Made by a program: the position numbers and the translations under genes. Below the pieces are notes generated by a model. The model was not told where the DNA came from. It worked only from the letters and a program-made list of their open reading frames with translations, and made no database searches. From contig JAAWQC010000004.1 of NCBI GenBank assembly GCA_022800315.1, forward strand, positions 31,057 through 95,056: a DNA stretch of 64,000 nucleotides, in the 5' to 3' direction. The DNA comes from Clostridiales bacterium. Lineage in GTDB: Bacteria; Bacillota; Clostridia; Oscillospirales; Acutalibacteraceae. Of the stretch, positions 1-10,649 are shown piece after piece (positions within the stretch are counted from its first letter, which is position 1; each line of letters starts with the position of its first letter).

Positions 1-477
1 CACTGAGAGCCCGTTGTCTGCCTGGGGAAGCTTGAGGATATTCACATTGCCCGTCAGCAGACCCTCGGCAACACTAAAGGCGGGCAGGCCGTCCACGTTC
101 CCGGCGGCGATATGGAACAGGGTCCCGAGCGGCATCGGGACGGCTGTGATGCCCGGATGGTCATAAGGCGGCACCGCCATACGGGGCTGCAAAAAATTAC
201 TGCCCAGCTCGGTCAGCAGCTTATACTCGATGTTCTCCCGCCGAAGCAGACGGGCAGCCGTCCGCACATATTCCTCTATGCCGTCGATCGCCAGCGCGGC
301 AATACGGTCGCCGAACGCACCGTCCTCAATTCGGCGTCCCAGTTCGGTGACGGCCGACACCACCGTTTCAGCGGACAAAGAGCCGTCCCGGCGCGTCTCA
401 TTGATTTCCTCCTCCAGCGACACCAGAATGCTGCCCTGTTCGCCCGAATCGTACAATTTGCCTTTGGCCAGTATCAT
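1..477 (-). CDS. Acyl-CoA reductase, LuxC-like (3' end runs off the window)
   Basis: Manual translation of the minus strand from ATG at 477: MILAKGKLYDSGEQGSILVSLEEEINETRRDG...PMPLGTLFHIAAGNVDGLPAFSVAEGLLTGNVNILKLP; the HIAAGNVDGLPAFS-type segment is typical of LuxC/acyl-CoA reductases. Open to the window edge, so absent from the ORF track. Confidence 0.8.
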   Translation of the reverse strand, partial: MILAKGKLYDSGEQGSILVSLEEEINETRRDGSLSAETVVSAVTELGRRIEDGAFGDRIAALAIDGIEEYVRTAARLLRRENIEYKLLTELGSNFLQPRMAVPPYDHPGITAVPMPLGTLFHIAAGNVDGLPAFSVAEGLLTGNVNILKLPQADNGLSV

Positions 478-517
478 GACGATTTGCCTCCTTACCGGTT
501 CGAATCGCGGCGGGCGG

Positions 518-1648
518 TCACGCCTGCCTTCCTGTCAGCAGCTCGGCGGCACCCGCGGCGCAGGTTTTAATCTCTTTCAGCCCGATCCGGCCCACGATTT
601 CGAGATACGGGGATGCGATCCCGCACCCGCAGTCCCCGCCGTCGTGCAGAATCCCCAGATCGTCGGTCATCACGCTGAGCAGGGGAGCCGCCGCCACCAT
701 GGGCGTCAGCAGGTTGACCAGTCCGATCTGCCCGTTTCCCACCGGCTCCAGGGTATGTACATCCCGTATGATCACCCGACTGTATGCCGGTATATGAAAA
801 TGGTGGCGCTCGCAGTCACAGTATAGAATGGGATGCTCCACAGCGCCGAAAAATTCCACGATATCGGTTTCCTCTATCCCCAGCACCCGGTGGGCCAGCT
901 CATACAGCACAGATTTGTCCACCCGCTCGGTGATAAACTGCTTCCAGCCGCCGCCCAGCAGGATTTTGGATCCTTCTTTCAGCTTCACCTGGATTCCCCG
1001 TGTCTCCATCTCCCTGAGCAGAAAATAGGTATAGGAGGGAAAGCCCATCAACCGCATGGGAAACCGGGAGCCGCTGTGCCGCCTGATCGCCCCGATCACC
1101 CCATCCATATCGACTGCGTATCCGCCGTTCCCATATCGCAGCACATACGACCGGCTGAGGGCGGGGGTAAACAGGGTGGCGCCGAAGGCGGTTTTCGTCA
1201 CCGCCGTCTGATTCCCTCTGTGGGGCTGATAGCCCATCAGGATATAATGGGCGGGGCGGGGTGAAAAAAGGCCCCGCCACCGGCCGATTCTCAGCACCAT
1301 TTTCAGGCCGCAATACAGCCCGCCGCATTCGAAACCGATTCGGCTGAACCGTCCGCCGGTCCCCGAAGAGGTCGCTTTTATCAGCATCCGATGTTCCGGT
1401 ATCGAATACAGCCAGTGGTTCTTAAACAGCAGAGTGGGCAGAAACGGCAGCGACGCCAGGTCCCCGGTTTCCACGAGGGATTCCGGGTCGAACTGCCGAT
1501 CCTTCAGAATCGACCGGTACTCTCCGCAGTGATGGTACTGAAAACGACAATTCTCCCGCATAGCGTCCATAAACAGCCCGTCGGTGGTCTGCGTGTCAAA
1601 GGGGTCCTTTACGCGGAACAGCCTGGCCCGGTTTTTCATATAGCTCAC
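518..1648 (-). CDS. LuxE-like acyl-protein synthetase
   Basis: 376 aa; ATSSGTGG adenylation motif, HPILYCDCERHHFHIP...PVGNGQIGLVNLLTP; directly upstream of the LuxC-like gene. Confidence 0.82.
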   Translation of the reverse strand: MSYMKNRARLFRVKDPFDTQTTDGLFMDAMRENCRFQYHHCGEYRSILKDRQFDPESLVETGDLASLPFLPTLLFKNHWLYSIPEHRMLIKATSSGTGGRFSRIGFECGGLYCGLKMVLRIGRWRGLFSPRPAHYILMGYQPHRGNQTAVTKTAFGATLFTPALSRSYVLRYGNGGYAVDMDGVIGAIRRHSGSRFPMRLMGFPSYTYFLLREMETRGIQVKLKEGSKILLGGGWKQFITERVDKSVLYELAHRVLGIEETDIVEFFGAVEHPILYCDCERHHFHIPAYSRVIIRDVHTLEPVGNGQIGLVNLLTPMVAAAPLLSVMTDDLGILHDGGDCGCGIASPYLEIVGRIGLKEIKTCAAGAAELLTGRQA

Positions 1649-1798
1649 CTCTTCGATTCATTCATCTTCTGCTTATCCATTCGGTATCGAAAAAACGCTG
1701 ACAGGGGCCGGTGCCGGGGAATCCCTTGGGATACCCCTTGTATCCTATTATACTATACTCCTCGAGGGAATCACGAAAAAACGGAAACTTTATCGCAG

Positions 1799-1832
1799 AA
1801 AAGGCGGGAGCACAGCTCCCGCCTTTTCTTCC
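1799..1832 (-). terminator. Rho-independent terminator downstream of uppP-like gene
   Basis: Minus strand AAAAGGCGGGAGCTGTGCTCCCGCCTTTTCT hairpin. Confidence 0.6.
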
Positions 1833-1863
1833 GTAGCCTATTCCGTTTCCGAGACGCTTCCTG

Positions 1864-2811
1864 TCAGCCGCCAATCATCTGCGGGATGGTCTGGCCGGCA
1901 AACAGCTCCACCAGTCCGCAGATCAGGGTCAGCGCGCCGAGAATCAGGCAGTAATATCCGAACAGGTACAGTTTATCGTTTTTGATAAGCCACTGGAGCG
2001 CCTTGATGGCGAACAGACCCACCAGGGCGGCTACCACGACCCCGACCAGCATGGGCATCAGCTCGATCGACACCTGCTCCTTCATCGCGTCCCCGATCTC
2101 CAGCACGTTGGCGCCGAGAATGGCGGGGATGCCGAGGATGAAAGAAAATTGGACGATATAGTCCTTGGGCAGGCCCCGGTATAAACCGATGGAGATGGTG
2201 GAACCGGAACGGGAAACGCCCGGCAGCGCCGCCAGGCCTTGGAACAGGCCGATCAGGATCGAATCCTTGGCGGTGATATCGTTGCCCGTTTTGCGTTTTT
2301 TCGACCGGCTGCCCATCAACAGCAGGGTGCCGGTGATCAAAAAGCAGATTCCCTCCACGATGATGTCGGAATCCTCACTCCAGAAAGCGTATAGGTCTTT
2401 CATCATGGTAAAGCGCAGACTGCCGACAGAGAAGAGCACATCCTTTTCCGCCATGGCAGCCGGGCCCGGCACGGGGAAAACCAGCAGGACAAAGGTGGCG
2501 ATGGTGGCGATGATGATCATGACCACCATGCGGCGGTTCAAGGACATGGTTTTCCATTTGAATTTACCGGTGAACACATCCCCTATAAGGAAGACGAATT
2601 CTTTAATCAGCGACCAGATAGTTTTCCAGAACACGATGAAAACCGCCGCCAGCGTACCGAGATGCAGCAGCACGGTCCCCAGCAGGGCGCCGTCGCCGGA
2701 CACGTTAAGGAAATGCTGTACCAGGGACAGATGGCCGTCGCTGGACACCGGCAGAAACTCGGTCAGGCCCTGCACGATGCCCTGGATGATGTAGTCGATA
2801 AAACTGTTCAC
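1864..2811 (-). CDS. uppP: Undecaprenyl-diphosphatase UppP/BacA
   Basis: MNSFIDYIIQGIVQGLTEFLPVSSDGHLSL... and GLAALPGVSRSGSTISIGL motifs. Confidence 0.95.
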   Translation of the reverse strand: MNSFIDYIIQGIVQGLTEFLPVSSDGHLSLVQHFLNVSGDGALLGTVLLHLGTLAAVFIVFWKTIWSLIKEFVFLIGDVFTGKFKWKTMSLNRRMVVMIIIATIATFVLLVFPVPGPAAMAEKDVLFSVGSLRFTMMKDLYAFWSEDSDIIVEGICFLITGTLLLMGSRSKKRKTGNDITAKDSILIGLFQGLAALPGVSRSGSTISIGLYRGLPKDYIVQFSFILGIPAILGANVLEIGDAMKEQVSIELMPMLVGVVVAALVGLFAIKALQWLIKNDKLYLFGYYCLILGALTLICGLVELFAGQTIPQMIGG

Positions 2812-2867
2812 TGTCTACCTCCCTATGTAACCCCCCGCCGGGGGAAATAACCACTGGAACAAGAGTA

Positions 2868-3656
2868 TCAGCCGTTGTCCGCCTCCGTCGGCGGGTCCTT
2901 CGGCGCCGATGCGTCGATCATCTCGTACAGCGCGGCAATGGCGTCGGAGAGCGAGCCGAGCGAGTCAATCAAACCTTCCCGCACCGCGGCCTCGCCGTCC
3001 AGCACGCTGCCCACATCGGTCACCAGCTCTTTGGTGTTCATGCACAGCTCGTTGAAGCGCTCCGGTTTCATCCGGGAATTGCCGGTAACAAAACCGGTGA
3101 TACGGTCCTGCATGCGCTCAAAATAGGTGAACGCCTGGGGTACCCCCAGCACCAGTCCGTTGGTCCGCACCGGATGCAGGGTCATGGTGGCGGTGGAAGC
3201 GATAAAGGATTTTTTCGCCGACACCGCCAGCGGCACCCCAATGGAGTGACCGCCGCCCAGCACCAGTGAGACGGTGGGTTTACGCATGCCGGCGATCAGC
3301 TCGGCCAGTGCCAGCCCCGCTTCGATATCGCCGCCCACCGTATTGAGCAGGATGAGGAGCCCCTCGATCTCCCGGCTCTCCTCGATGGCCACCAGCTGAG
3401 GAATGACGTGCTCGTATTTGGTGGATTTATTGGTAGGGGGCAGGATATAATGCCCCTCGATCTGTCCGATGATGGTCAGACAGTGGATAACATGCTTGCC
3501 GTTGCTGGTGGTAACCGATCCAGTCTCCACCATCTGCTTGAGCTGTTCCTGCAGGACGCCCGATTCCTCTGTTGAATCGCCGCCTACCCCTTCGTTTTCC
3601 GTGTGAGGTTCCTCGATTTCCACGGATTCGCCGTCGATCATTGCCATATCTTTCAT
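2868..3656 (-). CDS. ClpP-class serine protease, TepA/YmfB-like
   Basis: [34 protein letters not shown] and [11 protein letters not shown] motifs of the ClpP/TepA fold. Confidence 0.85.
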   Translation of the reverse strand: MKDMAMIDGESVEIEEPHTENEGVGGDSTEESGVLQEQLKQMVETGSVTTSNGKHVIHCLTIIGQIEGHYILPPTNKSTKYEHVIPQLVAIEESREIEGLLILLNTVGGDIEAGLALAELIAGMRKPTVSLVLGGGHSIGVPLAVSAKKSFIASTATMTLHPVRTNGLVLGVPQAFTYFERMQDRITGFVTGNSRMKPERFNELCMNTKELVTDVGSVLDGEAAVREGLIDSLGSLSDAIAALYEMIDASAPKDPPTEADNG

Positions 3657-3715
3657 CCTTCCCTGTACTACAGTCTTTTCTAGTGTTGCCGAAAGGGGGA
3701 AGGATTATGCCGCCG

Positions 3716-5062
3716 TCAGACGGTGGCGGGCGTCTCCGCTCCGCGGGTTTCACCGGCAGGCGCCGGCGCGAGAGGGGCGGTGGTTTTGCCAGCGGCTTTT
3801 TCCGCCGCCATGCGGGCGTTAGCCAGCATCAGTTTGATGCGGTTTTCCTGATTGATGCGGGTGGCGCCGGGGTCGTAATCTACACAAACGATATTGGACT
3901 GGGGATGGCAGTTTTTTATTTTGCGCACCATCCCCTTGCCCACCACGTGATTGGGCAGACAGCCGAAGGGCTGGGTGCATACGATATTGTCCACGCCGGA
4001 ATCGATGAGCTCCAGCATCTCGCCGGTCAGCAGCCAGCCCTCGCCCATTTTGTTGCCATAGCCCAGATAGTCCTTCACCAGGCTTTTCAGATGGTCAAAG
4101 GTACAGGGCACGCGGAATTCCGGATATTTTTGAATCGCGTCGATCATGTCCCGCTGCAGCTTGCGCACATACCTGGACAGCACGCCTGCTCCCAGATAGG
4201 TGGCGGTTTTGCCGCCGTAGAGGCGGTGGTCCTCCACCCGGTTATCGCATTTGAAGATGATGAAGTCTGTCAGGCCCGGCACCACCGGCTCGCAGCCCTC
4301 GGACAGCAGGAACTGCTCCAGATTATTGTTGCCCAGCGGCGCATATTTGATATAGATTTCGCCGACCACGCCCACCTTTACTTTCGGTACCCGGTTGACG
4401 GGTATAGAGGCGAAATCCCCCGCGATCAACGCAAAGTTTTCCTTGACATGGGCGGGACGGAAGCTGCCCTTTTTGCTGAATTCGCCCACCAGACGGTCCA
4501 CCCATTTGCCGATGCGGCGGTCGGTCTCCCCCTCCACGATCTCGTAAGGGCGGCACTGATTGGCCATATGGACGATCAGGTCGCCGTAAATCATGGAATA
4601 CGCCATTTGAATGAGCATGCCCAGCCCCAGCGAGAAACCGGGGTTCTTTTCCAGCCCCGACAGGTTGATCGACACCACCGGGATATAATCGTAGCCCGCC
4701 CGGTGCAGCGCCTTTCGCAGCAGGTGGATGTAATTGGAGGCACGGCAGCCGCCGCCTGTCTGAGTGATCATGAGGGCGACTTTATGGGGGTCGTACTTCC
4801 CGCTTTTCACGGCGTCCAGCAGCTGGCCGATGACCAGAAGAGCGGGATAGCAGGTATCGTTGTGCACATATTTCAGCCCTTCGTCCACGATGCCCCGATG
4901 GTTGGTGGTCAGCATGACTGCCTTATAGCCATGGTTCACAAACACCTGCCGCAGCATGGCAAAATGCACCGGGAGCATTTGGGGCATCAACAGGGTATAC
5001 TCCTGTTTCATTTCTTCGGTAAACAACAGGCGGCCCTGCTCGTTATAGATGAGTTCTGCCAT
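3716..5062 (-). CDS. 2-hydroxyacyl-CoA dehydratase component-like protein (activase-related)
   Basis: 448 aa; HNDTCYPALLVIGQLLDAV, MITQTGGGCRASNYI, TQPFGCLPNHVVGKGM. Confidence 0.8.
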   Translation of the reverse strand: MAELIYNEQGRLLFTEEMKQEYTLLMPQMLPVHFAMLRQVFVNHGYKAVMLTTNHRGIVDEGLKYVHNDTCYPALLVIGQLLDAVKSGKYDPHKVALMITQTGGGCRASNYIHLLRKALHRAGYDYIPVVSINLSGLEKNPGFSLGLGMLIQMAYSMIYGDLIVHMANQCRPYEIVEGETDRRIGKWVDRLVGEFSKKGSFRPAHVKENFALIAGDFASIPVNRVPKVKVGVVGEIYIKYAPLGNNNLEQFLLSEGCEPVVPGLTDFIIFKCDNRVEDHRLYGGKTATYLGAGVLSRYVRKLQRDMIDAIQKYPEFRVPCTFDHLKSLVKDYLGYGNKMGEGWLLTGEMLELIDSGVDNIVCTQPFGCLPNHVVGKGMVRKIKNCHPQSNIVCVDYDPGATRINQENRIKLMLANARMAAEKAAGKTTAPLAPAPAGETRGAETPATV

Positions 5063-5236
5063 GGGATCCCTAACCTTTCCGTGGGGAGGGACACCGAAAG
5101 CTCACGCTTTCAGCATACCCGCACTACCTTACGATTATATGACTCCCGCATAACAATATTGTCACCCGGGAGGGCGAGAAACAGCGGCCAGCCAAATGTG
5201 TGGCCGAAGCGGATTTCTCGTCGATGGATACGTGAT

Positions 5237-8194
5237 CTATTTAACGGGGGCTGGTGTCCGCGCGTCCATAGCAGCCAGCAGGCTGCGGATACGGATACGC
5301 ACCGCGCCCAAATTGTTGATTTCATCAATTTTCAGCTGGGTGTAAAGCTTGCCGCCCTCCTCCAGAATGGCGCGCACCTCGTCGGTGGTGATGGCGTCGA
5401 TACCGCAACCGAAGGAAACCAGCTGCACCAGCTGCATATCGGGCTGGGTAGTGACGTATTCGGCCGCATTGTACAGGCGGCTGTGATACGTCCACTGGTT
5501 GAGGACGTTCACCGTCTTTTTCGGTTCGTGGTACGCCACAGCGTCCTCGGTTACCACCACCAGGCCAAAGGAAGCGATCATGCTGTCGATCCCGTGATTG
5601 ATCTCGGGGTCCATATGATAGGGTCGACCGGCCACCACAATGATGGGCATGTCGTTCTCCCGTGCCCAGGCGATCATATCGGCACCCCGGCGGTGAATCT
5701 CTTCCTTATACCCGTCGTAGGCCTGATAGGCGGCTTCCGCCGCAGCTTTGACCTCGCGGGCGGGCACGCCAAATTCTTTTCCAAAAAACGCCGCCGCCTT
5801 TTTAGCAAAATTCTTCGGACGGTGCAGACCGAAATAGGGGCTCAGGAACCGGGTTTCCTTCAGCCGCTCCACATTGGCGTCCAGCAGCTCGGGATAATAA
5901 GCTACCACCGGGCAGTTGTAGTGGTTATCCCCCTTGCCCTCGTCGAAGTTGTAGGGCAGGCAGGGATAGAAGATGGCGTCCACTCCTTCGTCCAGCAGCC
6001 GTTCCACATGGCCGTGGGCCAGCTTGGCAGGATAGCACACCGTATCCGACGGGATGGTGTGCTGGCCGCAGGCGTACAGCTCCCGGTTGGACTCGGGCGA
6101 CAGCACCACCTCAAACCCCAGCCGGGTAAAAAAAGCGTGCCAAAAGGGCAGGTTTTCGTAGGTGTTCAGGGTCATGGGGATGCCGATGCGTCCCCGGCGG
6201 TTCTCCCCGCCGTGAAGGGAGCGGAGGTAATCGTATTTCCATTTCATCAGGTTGGGGATGTCCCGCTGCCGGCCTTTGCCCAGCGGCCGCTCACACCGGT
6301 TGCCCGACAGGAAGCGGCGGGACGCCCCAGCCCCGCTGCCGAAGGTGTTGACCGTCAGCTGGCAGTGGTTGCCGCACAGGTTGCACTGGGTGGATTTCGC
6401 CACATGGACGAAATTCTCCAGCTCGCCGGGACCCAGCAGCCCCCCCACAGAAGCGCCGGTTCCCGCCTGCGCCGCGTCGAGGGCGGAGAGGGCGGCGCCG
6501 TAAGCGCCCATAATCCCGGCGATGGTGGGCCGCACCACATCGGCGCCCAGCTCCAGCTCGAAGCTGCGGAGCACGGCGTCGTTGAGGAAGGTACCGCCCT
6601 GCACCACGATGTGCTGCCCCAGTTCGGATGGGTCGGCGGCGCGGATCACCTTATAGATCGCGTTTTTGACGATGCTCATGGACAGGCCGGCAGAGATATC
6701 GTCCACCCCCGCGCCTTCCTTCTGAGCCTGTTTAACCGAGGAATTCATGAAAACGGTGCAGCGGGAGCCCAGATCCACCGGCTGCTCTGCAAACAGGCCC
6801 AGCTGTGAGAAGTCGGCAATAGAATAGCCCAGCGCCTTGGCGAAGGTTTCGATAAAGGAACCGCAGCCGGAGGAACAAGCCTCATTGAGCATGATGCTGT
6901 CGATGGCGCCGTTGCGGATTTTGAAGCACTTCATATCCTGGCCGCCGATGTCGATGATAAAATCCACCTGAGGATTGAAGTGGCGGGCGGCGCGGTAATG
7001 GGCCACCGTTTCCACCAGCCCCCGGTCGATATTGAAGGCGTTTTTGATCAGGTCTTCACCATAGCCGGTGGCCGCGCTGCCCCGGATGGCGACCCGGCTG
7101 CCGAACCGGCGGTAAATTTCCTTCAGCTGCTCCAGCACCACCCCCACCGGGTTCCCCTGGTTGGAGGCGTAATAGGTATAGAGCAGCCCGCCCTCCGGCG
7201 TGATCAGGGCCAGCTTGGTGGTGGTTGAGCCGGCGTCCACGCCCAGATACGCGTCGCCGGTATAGCTGTCCGCATCCATCTCCGGCGGTTTGTCCGCGCC
7301 GTGGCGGGCAGTGAAGGCGTCGTATTCCTCCCGGCAGCGGAACAGGGGTTCCAGCGTGTTCTGCGTGTTCTTTTGGGCGGAGGCGTTTTCGATTCGGCTC
7401 ATAACCTCTTCGAAGGGCAGCGCCTCGGTATTTTCCGCATAGCAGGCGGAGCCGATGGCCACGAACACGTCGGCCGTCTCGGGAAAAACCGCGTTTTCAG
7501 GGGTCAGCTTCAACGTCTCCACGAACTGGCGGCGCAGTCCCTCGAAGAAAAACAGGGGCCCGCCGAGGAAGAGCACCTTGCCCTTGATTTCCCGGCCCTG
7601 GGCGAGACCGGCGATGGTCTGGTTCACCACCGCCTGAAATATGCTGGCTGCCACGTCCTCCCGCCGCGCCCCCTGGTTGAGCAGGGGCTGGATGTCCGAC
7701 TTGGCGAACACGCCGCAGCGGGACGCGATGGAATACAGCTTTTCGTGCCGGAGGCTCAGCCGGTCCAGCTCGTCGGGCGCAATACCCAGCAGGGTGGCCA
7801 TCTGGTCGATAAAAGCGCCGGTGCCGCCGGCGCAGGAGCCGTTCATCCGTTCCTCCAGACCGCCGGTGAGGAAGATGATCTTGGCGTCCTCGCCGCCCAG
7901 TTCCACCACCGCGTCGGTGTCGGGCAGAAAGCGCTCCACCGCCCCGGCGGTGGCAAATACCTCCTGTACGAATTCCAGGCCGGCTGCCTTGGCGACGCCG
8001 AGGCCCGCGGAGCCGGTGATGGCCACCTGTACCCGCTCGCCGTTCAGGCGGGGCGACAGTTCACGCAGCATCTCCGCTGTTTTTTCCCGCACCTTGGACA
8101 TATGCCGTTCGTAGGTTTTATGTACGATCTGATCCCGATCGTCCAGCAGAACCACCTTGACCGTGGTGGAACCGATATCGATACCGATACGCAA
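5237..8194 (-). CDS. Acyl-CoA dehydratase activase, tandem BadF/BadG/BcrA-type ATPase domains plus DUF2229-like C-terminus
   Basis: 985 aa; two ASKHA phosphate-loop starts (MRIGIDIGSTTVKVV; YLGVDAGSTTTKLAL), NGSCAGGTGAFIDQM and NEACSSGCGSFIETFA, CNLCGNHC. Confidence 0.88.
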   Translation of the reverse strand: MRIGIDIGSTTVKVVLLDDRDQIVHKTYERHMSKVREKTAEMLRELSPRLNGERVQVAITGSAGLGVAKAAGLEFVQEVFATAGAVERFLPDTDAVVELGGEDAKIIFLTGGLEERMNGSCAGGTGAFIDQMATLLGIAPDELDRLSLRHEKLYSIASRCGVFAKSDIQPLLNQGARREDVAASIFQAVVNQTIAGLAQGREIKGKVLFLGGPLFFFEGLRRQFVETLKLTPENAVFPETADVFVAIGSACYAENTEALPFEEVMSRIENASAQKNTQNTLEPLFRCREEYDAFTARHGADKPPEMDADSYTGDAYLGVDAGSTTTKLALITPEGGLLYTYYASNQGNPVGVVLEQLKEIYRRFGSRVAIRGSAATGYGEDLIKNAFNIDRGLVETVAHYRAARHFNPQVDFIIDIGGQDMKCFKIRNGAIDSIMLNEACSSGCGSFIETFAKALGYSIADFSQLGLFAEQPVDLGSRCTVFMNSSVKQAQKEGAGVDDISAGLSMSIVKNAIYKVIRAADPSELGQHIVVQGGTFLNDAVLRSFELELGADVVRPTIAGIMGAYGAALSALDAAQAGTGASVGGLLGPGELENFVHVAKSTQCNLCGNHCQLTVNTFGSGAGASRRFLSGNRCERPLGKGRQRDIPNLMKWKYDYLRSLHGGENRRGRIGIPMTLNTYENLPFWHAFFTRLGFEVVLSPESNRELYACGQHTIPSDTVCYPAKLAHGHVERLLDEGVDAIFYPCLPYNFDEGKGDNHYNCPVVAYYPELLDANVERLKETRFLSPYFGLHRPKNFAKKAAAFFGKEFGVPAREVKAAAEAAYQAYDGYKEEIHRRGADMIAWARENDMPIIVVAGRPYHMDPEINHGIDSMIASFGLVVVTEDAVAYHEPKKTVNVLNQWTYHSRLYNAAEYVTTQPDMQLVQLVSFGCGIDAITTDEVRAILEEGGKLYTQLKIDEINNLGAVRIRIRSLLAAMDARTPAPVK

Positions 8195-8570
8195 GAGAGG
8201 ACCTCCATTCCTTGTCCCCCGTCAGGGCATACGCCCATCTCATGGGACGGCGGCCGCGCCGCCCTGTCAATTAAGTATACCAAATCACTATGATTTATAT
8301 CTAGGCGGTATTCCTCGTTTTTGGAAACCCGCCGGTTTACACGGGTTTACATGCCGTTATCCATCTGTCAGGTAGAAGTTACAGGATAACGTTTATTATA
8401 CCATTATGCGTTTAGCAGGGCAAGAACCATTCGCACAGGAAATAACGGCGTTTTCTTTCCAAAATCGGTGATATTTCCCGCCTGTGGCGGACAGGATCGA
8501 GCTAAGGGAATTTCCTCCACATCGGCCGCCGTTATTTTTCCTTTCATCGGCGCTCCCGCCGACAGACCGA

Positions 8571-8599
8571 TTGACAAAAGAAAGACAATCCTTCATAAT
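8571..8599 (+). promoter_or_regulatory. SigA-type promoter for aconitase
   Basis: TTGACA - 17 nt - CATAAT, 70 bp upstream of the ATG. Confidence 0.65.
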
Positions 8600-8668
8600 A
8601 GATAAATCAGAAGAATACAGAACAGCGGGGCCGGACAGCTCCGCATCCACAGGCAGGAGGTAAACCAC

Positions 8669-10600
8669 ATGGGAATGACTCTGGCACAAAAGCTGATTAA
8701 GGCCCATCTCGTCAGCGGGGAAATGACCCCTGGCAGCGAAATCGGCCTGAAAATCGATCAGACCCTCACGCAGGACGCCACCGGCACCATGGCCTATCTG
8801 GAATTCGAGGCCATGGGCGTGCCGCGGGTAAAAACCGAGCGGTCGGTCGCCTACATTGATCACAACACGCTCCAGACCGGTTTTGAAAACGCCGACGATC
8901 ATCGCTATATCCAGTCGGTGTGCAAAAAGCACGGCCTGTACTTCTCCCGTCCCGGCAACGGTATTTGCCACCAGGTCCATTTGGAACGCTTCGGCATTCC
9001 CGGCAAGACCCTGATCGGGTCGGACAGCCATACCCCCACCGGCGGCGGCATCGGCATGCTCGCCTTCGGCGCGGGCGGCCTCGACGTGGCGGTAGCCATG
9101 GGCGGCGGCACCTACTACATCTCCATGCCCAAAATCGTCCGGGTGAACCTCACCGGCCGCCTGCAGCCCTGGGTGGCGGCCAAGGACGTCATCCTCGAGG
9201 TACTGCGCCGTTTGTCGGTAAAGGGCGGCGTGGGCAAAATCATCGAATACACCGGGGAAGGGGTCGCCTCCCTCAGCGTGCCCGAACGGGCCACCATCAC
9301 CAATATGGGCGCGGAGCTGGGCGCTTCCACCTCGGTATTCCCCTCCGATGACGTGACCCGCGCCTTCATGAAGGCGCAGGGACGTGAAAAGGATTGGGCT
9401 CCCTTCACCGCCGACGCCGACGCGGTATACGACGAAACATTGGAGATCGACCTGTCCGCCCTGCGTCCGTTGGCGGCCTGCCCTCACTCCCCCGACAATG
9501 TCAAAGCGGTGGAGGATCTGGGCGCCATCAAGGTGGATCAGTGCTGCATCGGTTCCTGCACCAACTCCTCCCTTTCGGATATGCTCAAGGTCGCCGCTGT
9601 CCTCAAGGGCAAAACGGTCCATCCCGACGTCAGTCTGTCCATTGCCCCCGGTTCCAAGCAGGTGTACAACATGCTGGCGGAAAACGGCGCGCTGGGCGAT
9701 CTGATCGCGGCGGGCGCCCGCATCCTGGAGTGCGCCTGCGGTCCCTGCATCGGCATGGGCCAATCCCCCAACTCTGCCGGTATCTCGCTGCGCACCTTTA
9801 ACCGAAACTTTGAGGGCCGGTCGGGTACCGCCGACGGTCAGGTCTACCTGGTCAGCCCCGAGACGGCGGCGGCTTCTGCCCTCACCGGCGTGCTGACCGA
9901 TCCCCGTACCCTCGGAGGGGCGCCGGAAATTCACATGCCCGCTTCCTTCCTCATCAACGACAATATGATCATCCCCCCCGCCGATGAGAAGGACATGGAT
10001 CAGGTGGATATCCTGCGCGGCCCCAACATCAAACCCTTCCCCAAAACCGCTCCTCTGGCCGAGAGCATCGAGGCGAAAGCCCTGCTGAAGGTGGGGGACA
10101 ATATCACCACCGACCATATCATGCCCGCAGGGGCGAAAATCCTCCCCCTGCGCTCCAATATCCCCACCATCTCGGAGCACTGCTTCGTGCGGTGCGACCC
10201 TGAATTTCCCGCCCGCTGCAAGGCGGAGGGCGCGGGCATTATCATCGGCGGCGCCAACTACGGGCAGGGCAGCTCCCGTGAGCACGCCGCGCTGGCCCCG
10301 CTGTATCTCGGCATCAAGGCCGTGATCGTCAAATCCTTCGCCCGTATCCATATCGCCAATCTGATCAATGCCGGTATCCTGCCCCTCACCTTCCGCAATG
10401 AGGCCGATTACGACCGGGTGTCGGAGGGGGACACGCTGGCCCTGCCGGATATCCGCCGCCGTATCGCCGAGGGCGGCGAAGTAATGCTGGTCAACGAAAC
10501 CACCGGGGACGAAATTCCGCTGAACACCGGCTTCTCCCAGCGGCAGATCGACATGCTGCTGGCGGGCGGCCTGCTGGATTATACCCGCAACCAGGGTTGA
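8669..10600 (+). CDS. Aconitate hydratase
   Basis: 643 aa; IGSDSHTPTGGGIGMLAFGAGGLDVA, QCCIGSCTNSS, ECACGPCIGMGQSP, GGANYGQGSSREHAALAPLYLG. Confidence 0.95.
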   Translation: MGMTLAQKLIKAHLVSGEMTPGSEIGLKIDQTLTQDATGTMAYLEFEAMGVPRVKTERSVAYIDHNTLQTGFENADDHRYIQSVCKKHGLYFSRPGNGICHQVHLERFGIPGKTLIGSDSHTPTGGGIGMLAFGAGGLDVAVAMGGGTYYISMPKIVRVNLTGRLQPWVAAKDVILEVLRRLSVKGGVGKIIEYTGEGVASLSVPERATITNMGAELGASTSVFPSDDVTRAFMKAQGREKDWAPFTADADAVYDETLEIDLSALRPLAACPHSPDNVKAVEDLGAIKVDQCCIGSCTNSSLSDMLKVAAVLKGKTVHPDVSLSIAPGSKQVYNMLAENGALGDLIAAGARILECACGPCIGMGQSPNSAGISLRTFNRNFEGRSGTADGQVYLVSPETAAASALTGVLTDPRTLGGAPEIHMPASFLINDNMIIPPADEKDMDQVDILRGPNIKPFPKTAPLAESIEAKALLKVGDNITTDHIMPAGAKILPLRSNIPTISEHCFVRCDPEFPARCKAEGAGIIIGGANYGQGSSREHAALAPLYLGIKAVIVKSFARIHIANLINAGILPLTFRNEADYDRVSEGDTLALPDIRRRIAEGGEVMLVNETTGDEIPLNTGFSQRQIDMLLAGGLLDYTRNQG

Positions 10601-10649
10601 CGATCCTCAGCCTCATCCCGCCGCACGTTTTTGTAAAGGAGGCAACGGT

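Noticed and set aside
3572-6808. 1078-aa plus-strand ORF
   Set aside because: Antisense to two well-supported activase/dehydratase genes; composition is H/Q/A/G/R-rich with no motifs, typical of shadow ORFs in GC-rich DNA.
8396-10351. 651-aa minus-strand ORF opposite aconitase
   Set aside because: Antisense shadow ORF; aconitase motifs on the plus strand are decisive.
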